This document shows, piece by piece, positions 61,119 to 64,000 of a DNA stretch of 64,000 nucleotides. Source of the DNA: Bifidobacterium miconis (GTDB lineage Bacteria; Actinomycetota; Actinomycetes; Actinomycetales; Bifidobacteriaceae); contig NZ_JAHBBH010000013.1 of the NCBI RefSeq assembly GCF_019331735.1, positions 1 through 64,000 on the forward strand, in the 5' to 3' direction. The notes under the pieces are model-generated. The model did not search any database. It had not been told where the DNA came from and saw only the letters and a program-made list of their open reading frames with translations. A program made the position numbers and the translations under genes. Within the stretch, counting starts at the first letter, position 1. Every line of letters begins with the position of its first letter.

Positions 61119-62756
61119 TCAACGCCGACGCGCCGCACGCAGACGGAACGCGGCGACGAGCGAAACGATCGACACCGCGCAGATCACGATCATCACGGCG
61201 AACACGGCCGCGCCGCCCACGGCCGTGGCGTGGCGGAACGCGGCCGAACCCTCCTCGCCGGCGCCGGCCTGCGCCACGCCGAGAATCGTGGAGAACAGGG
61301 CCGTGCCGACCGCGCCGCCGAACTGCAGCGAAGTCTGGAACACGGCGTTGCCGTCCGGCGTGAACTCGCGGTCGATGCCGCTCAGCGCGCTAGTCATGAT
61401 GTTCGAGTAACCGAGCGCATAGCACAGGCCGAAAATGAAGTAGAATCCGGCCAGCAACCCGGGCGTCAGGTGCATGGAGAACACGAGCAGCAGAATCGGC
61501 CCGAGCGTGGCCGTGCCGATCGCGGCGAGCACCGGGCGGGGCGCGCCGAACCGGTCGTACAGCATGCCGCCCACGGGCGCGAAGAACGCACCGATCAGCG
61601 CGCCCGGCAGCACGAGCGCGCCGGCCACGAACGCGGTCGTACCGAGCGACATCTGCGCCACGTTCGTGATCACGTAACCGAAGCCGATGCCGTTGATCGG
61701 CAGCAGCAGGTACGGCAGCAGGTGCAGCAGCACGACCGGGTCGCGCAGCCAGCCGAGGCGGATCAGCGGCGAGAACGAGCGACGCGACGACCAGCCGAAG
61801 AACAGGAGCGAGCCGACGCCGACGATCAGGCTGACGACGGCCAGGATCGCCGGGCGCAGCGCCGCGGTCGCACCGGAGCCACCGGACACGGCCTCGCTGA
61901 CCGCCACGCCGGCCTGGTTGAGTGCGAAGATCAGTCCGCACAGGGCGAGCACGATCGCTACGAACTGCAGCGGGTTGAGCTGCGCGTCCTCGGTCGGACG
62001 GGTTTGGCGAATGCACTTGAGGCCGACCGGCAGGGACAGCAGCAGCACGATCGGGATGACGATGACGAAGATCGCACGCCACGGCAGCACGCTGGAGATC
62101 GCGCCGCCGACGGTCGGGCCGATTGCCGGCGCGACGGTGATGACCAGGGAGCCCACGCCCATGAGCTGTCCGACCTTGGAGCGCGGCGCCTGCTGGAGAA
62201 TGATGTTCATCATGAGCGGCGTGGCGATGCCCGAGCCGACGCCCTGAATCACGCGCGCGATGAGGATCAGCGGGAACGCGTGACCGACGATCATGATGAG
62301 CGAGCCGGTGACGGCCAGCACGACGGCCGCGACGAACAGCGTGCGCAGCCTGAACCGGCGGTTGAGGAACGACGACAGCGGCATGGTGGCCGCAACGACG
62401 AGCAGGTAGATCGTGGTGATCCACTGCACGGTGGCGGTGTTGACGCTGAATTCGACCATGAGCTGCGGGAACAGCACGGTCATGACGGTTTCGGTGAGGA
62501 TGCCGACGAATGCGAGCGAGCCGACGGCGACGATCGAGCCGATCAGGCTGAGCGGGATGCGCTCGTCGGGGTGCGCGGCGGATGCGCGTTCAGTGTTGTT
62601 GCGTTCCAAGCCGTCGCGTTCGGTATGCGCGTTGCGATCGGCGGCATCGTGATTGACGTTGCCGTGATCGGCGGCATTGCCGCGATCCGCGGTATGGGTG
62701 ATGTCGGTGCGTTCCGTTTCGGTATTGCCTGCCTGACGTGTCGTAGGCGATTCCAT
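61119..62756 (-). CDS. DHA2-family MFS multidrug exporter (14-TMS type)
   Basis: The protein has 545 residues. A ~65-residue polar N-terminus rich in T, N, D and H precedes the first helix at LIGSIVAVGSLAFVGILTETVM. MFS motifs QWITTIYLLVVAATMPLSSFLNRRFRLRTLF (motif A) and VIQGVGSGIATPLMMNIILQQAP (motif B/C region) are typical of the EmrB/QacA branch, and TVAPAIGPTVGGAI is motif C of exporters. About 14 helices can be counted. It probably exports drugs or organic ions using the proton gradient. The ATG at 62756 has GGGAG upstream; earlier starts give non-family sequence. Confidence 0.88.
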   Translation of the reverse strand: MESPTTRQAGNTETERTDITHTADRGNAADHGNVNHDAADRNAHTERDGLERNNTERASAAHPDERIPLSLIGSIVAVGSLAFVGILTETVMTVLFPQLMVEFSVNTATVQWITTIYLLVVAATMPLSSFLNRRFRLRTLFVAAVVLAVTGSLIMIVGHAFPLILIARVIQGVGSGIATPLMMNIILQQAPRSKVGQLMGVGSLVITVAPAIGPTVGGAISSVLPWRAIFVIVIPIVLLLSLPVGLKCIRQTRPTEDAQLNPLQFVAIVLALCGLIFALNQAGVAVSEAVSGGSGATAALRPAILAVVSLIVGVGSLLFFGWSSRRSFSPLIRLGWLRDPVVLLHLLPYLLLPINGIGFGYVITNVAQMSLGTTAFVAGALVLPGALIGAFFAPVGGMLYDRFGAPRPVLAAIGTATLGPILLLVFSMHLTPGLLAGFYFIFGLCYALGYSNIMTSALSGIDREFTPDGNAVFQTSLQFGGAVGTALFSTILGVAQAGAGEEGSAAFRHATAVGGAAVFAVMIVICAVSIVSLVAAFRLRAARRR

Positions 62757-63005
62757 ACGTACTCCCGTTTCTTGCTCTCGGTTCCCATGACCGTGACGGC
62801 GAGTCGCATGGCGGCGGCCACACGCGGTCATGAGTCTCTCGGAATGTGGTTTGCCAACCGTTCGGGCGTCTTGTCTCGACGGATCGCAACCGAATCGAAC
62901 ACCGGTCGCTCGGCCATCCGTTTCCGCCCCTAACCACCGCACACCTTAGCCGACTGCGCTGGACAAATGCGTCGGGCAGGTATCGGCAGCCGCGCGCGAC
63001 GCAAC

Positions 63006-63074
63006 GCGGCACAACACGGCACAACAAAACGCAACGCGGCACAGCAAAACCGCGGCACAGCAAAACAGCAAAAC
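63006..63074. repeat. Short CGGCACA(A/G)CAAAAC-type repeats
   Basis: CGGCACAACA, CGGCACAACAAAACG, CGGCACAGCAAAACCG and CGGCACAGCAAAAC recur within about 70 bases, directly downstream of the permease terminator on the minus strand. On that strand the TTTTG runs serve as U tracts. The remaining ~250 bases up to the exporter start must carry its promoter, but none was clear. Confidence 0.6.
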
Positions 63075-63112
63075 CGTGGGGCGCGGCCGGCAAGCACCGG
63101 TCGCGCCCCACG
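63075..63112 (-). terminator. Terminator of the sugar ABC operon
   Basis: CGTGGGGCGCG pairs with CGCGCCCCACG (11 bp, extended by GCCGG/CCGGT). On the minus strand it is followed by GTTTTGCTGTTTTG. It begins 47 bases after the permease stop. Confidence 0.8.
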
Positions 63113-63159
63113 CACAGGAGAAAGGAAAGAGAAGAGCAATCAGTATGGTCGTATAGGCG

Positions 63160-64000
63160 CTACTCCTTCTTGCCGACCGCGGTGACCGCGCGCTGCAGCA
63201 CCACGAAGATGAGGATCATCAGGCCGACCACGATGGTCGTCCATTCGCTCGGCACGCCGAAGTCGGAGGTGAGCGGGTCGATCGTGGAGCGCACGAGCGC
63301 GCCGATCACGGAACCGAGCACGTAGCCGAAGCCGCCGGTGACGATCGTGCCGCCGATGACCACGGAGGCGACCGCGTCGAGCTCCCAGCCGACGCCGACC
63401 GTGTTCTTCGCGGAACCGATGTTCGCCGTGTACACGATGGCGGCGAGCGCGGCGAGCGTGCCGGAGGTCAGGTAGATGATGCGCTGGGTGCGCTTGACGG
63501 GCAGGCCCATGAGCTCCGCGGAGGAGCGGGAACCGCCGATCGCGTAGATGGTGCGTCCGGTGCGCGTCTTGTGCAGCAGGATGTAGCCGCCGGCGACCAC
63601 GATCGCGGCGATGATCACGCCCGCGTTGATCGACAGGTCGTTCTTGATCTTCGGATTGTCGATGATCTTGATGGTGGTGGCGATCCAGCCGTAGTTGTTG
63701 TTTTCCGGCGCGATGAGCGAGTCGGTGGAGATCATGGCGGCGATGCCGCGGGCGAGGAACATGGTCGACAGCGTCGCGATGAACGGCTGCATGTTGAATT
63801 CCTCGATGAGCGTGCCGGCGATCGCGCCGAACGCGAGGCCGATGAGCAGCATGATGACGATCACGAGCCACGAGTTGACGCCCTGGTTGAGCAGGGTCAT
63901 GCCGACGACGCCGCAGATGGCGACGATCGCGCCGATGCTCAGGTCGATGCCGCCGGTGAGGACTGGCAGGGTCATGGCGACGGCGAGGATGATCAGGTAC
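63160..64000 (-). CDS. Sugar ABC transporter permease, C-terminal part (cut by the window edge)
   Basis: About 280 residues are visible, and the start lies beyond the right edge. ILAVAMTLPVLTGGIDLSIGAIVAICG is the ribose-type (RbsC/YjfF) permease signature. EEFNMQPFIATLSTMFLARG, RTIYAIGGSRSSAELMGLPVKR (the EAA-like loop that contacts the ATPase) and TGGFGYVLGSVIGALVRSTID follow. It moves a monosaccharide with a partner permease, ATPase and binding protein that should lie to the right. The last-gene position before a terminator fits the second permease of a FruEKFG-like fructose system of bifidobacteria, but the substrate is not provable here. Confidence 0.9.
   Translation of the reverse strand, partial: YLIILAVAMTLPVLTGGIDLSIGAIVAICGVVGMTLLNQGVNSWLVIVIMLLIGLAFGAIAGTLIEEFNMQPFIATLSTMFLARGIAAMISTDSLIAPENNNYGWIATTIKIIDNPKIKNDLSINAGVIIAAIVVAGGYILLHKTRTGRTIYAIGGSRSSAELMGLPVKRTQRIIYLTSGTLAALAAIVYTANIGSAKNTVGVGWELDAVASVVIGGTIVTGGFGYVLGSVIGALVRSTIDPLTSDFGVPSEWTTIVVGLMILIFVVLQRAVTAVGKKE

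Overview
The window is about 64 kb of high-GC, densely coding chromosome whose gene content points to a Bifidobacterium. The evidence is the actinobacterial division cluster (ftsZ-sepF-yggT-divIVA-lspA-rluA type, then dnaE), a fused ThiE-ThiC, a serpin with its own two-component system, an FMN-riboswitch RibU next to a fused ECF module, and class C sortase pili. The species cannot be fixed from the sequence alone.

Layout. 1-4.2 kb: truncated oleate hydratase, YhbY-type RNA-binding protein, amidohydrolase and aldo/keto reductase. 4.3-17.1 kb: a housekeeping block almost entirely on the minus strand (glyS, dus, ftsZ, sepF, yggT, divIVA, lspA, rluA-family, dnaE), with one small membrane protein on the plus strand. 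17.3-19.1 kb: a DUF4091-type protein. 19.4-26.3 kb: a thiamine locus opened by a TPP riboswitch (thiM, thiE-thiC fusion, thiD, thiamine-binding protein), followed by an MFS transporter. 26.4-31.5 kb: a serpin locus, with kinase and regulator on the minus strand diverging from a membrane protein and serpin pair. 31.5-37.3 kb: a repeat-rich accessory stretch with a nitroreductase, a glycosyltransferase, a DUF559 nuclease lying between inverted repeat modules, an unknown protein, and an AAA ATPase preceded by six 23-bp tandem repeats. 37.3-50.1 kb: a sortase pilus operon read right to left (2854-residue GLUG/Cna-B adhesin, LPSTG pilin, class C sortase, collagen-like surface protein), with a run of ten G in its upstream region. 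50.2-51.7 kb: a putative DNA-binding protein and a Phd/RelE-type toxin-antitoxin pair. 51.8-55.5 kb: FMN riboswitch, ribU, terminator, and an EcfA-EcfA-EcfT triple fusion. 55.6-64 kb: a CE15-like esterase with LacI-type operator sequences, TPP-riboswitch tenA, a 104-bp tandem repeat array, a second nitroreductase, a mutarotase that looks leaderless, an MFS drug exporter and a truncated sugar ABC permease.

How parts work together. Two TPP riboswitches tie thiM/thiEC/thiD and tenA to thiamine status: pyrimidine synthesis, coupling and salvage are present, but thiazole synthesis is not seen here. RibU probably supplies riboflavin using the adjacent ECF energy module. The SerRK-like system probably senses proteases and controls the serpin. 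The pilus operon carries its own sortase and a candidate phase-variable tract. The most unusual material is non-coding: a composite palindromic repeat family in several intergenic regions, a DUF559 gene bracketed by inverted repeat modules, a 196-bp inverted structure built from four copies of one 19-bp motif, and two tandem arrays upstream of genes.
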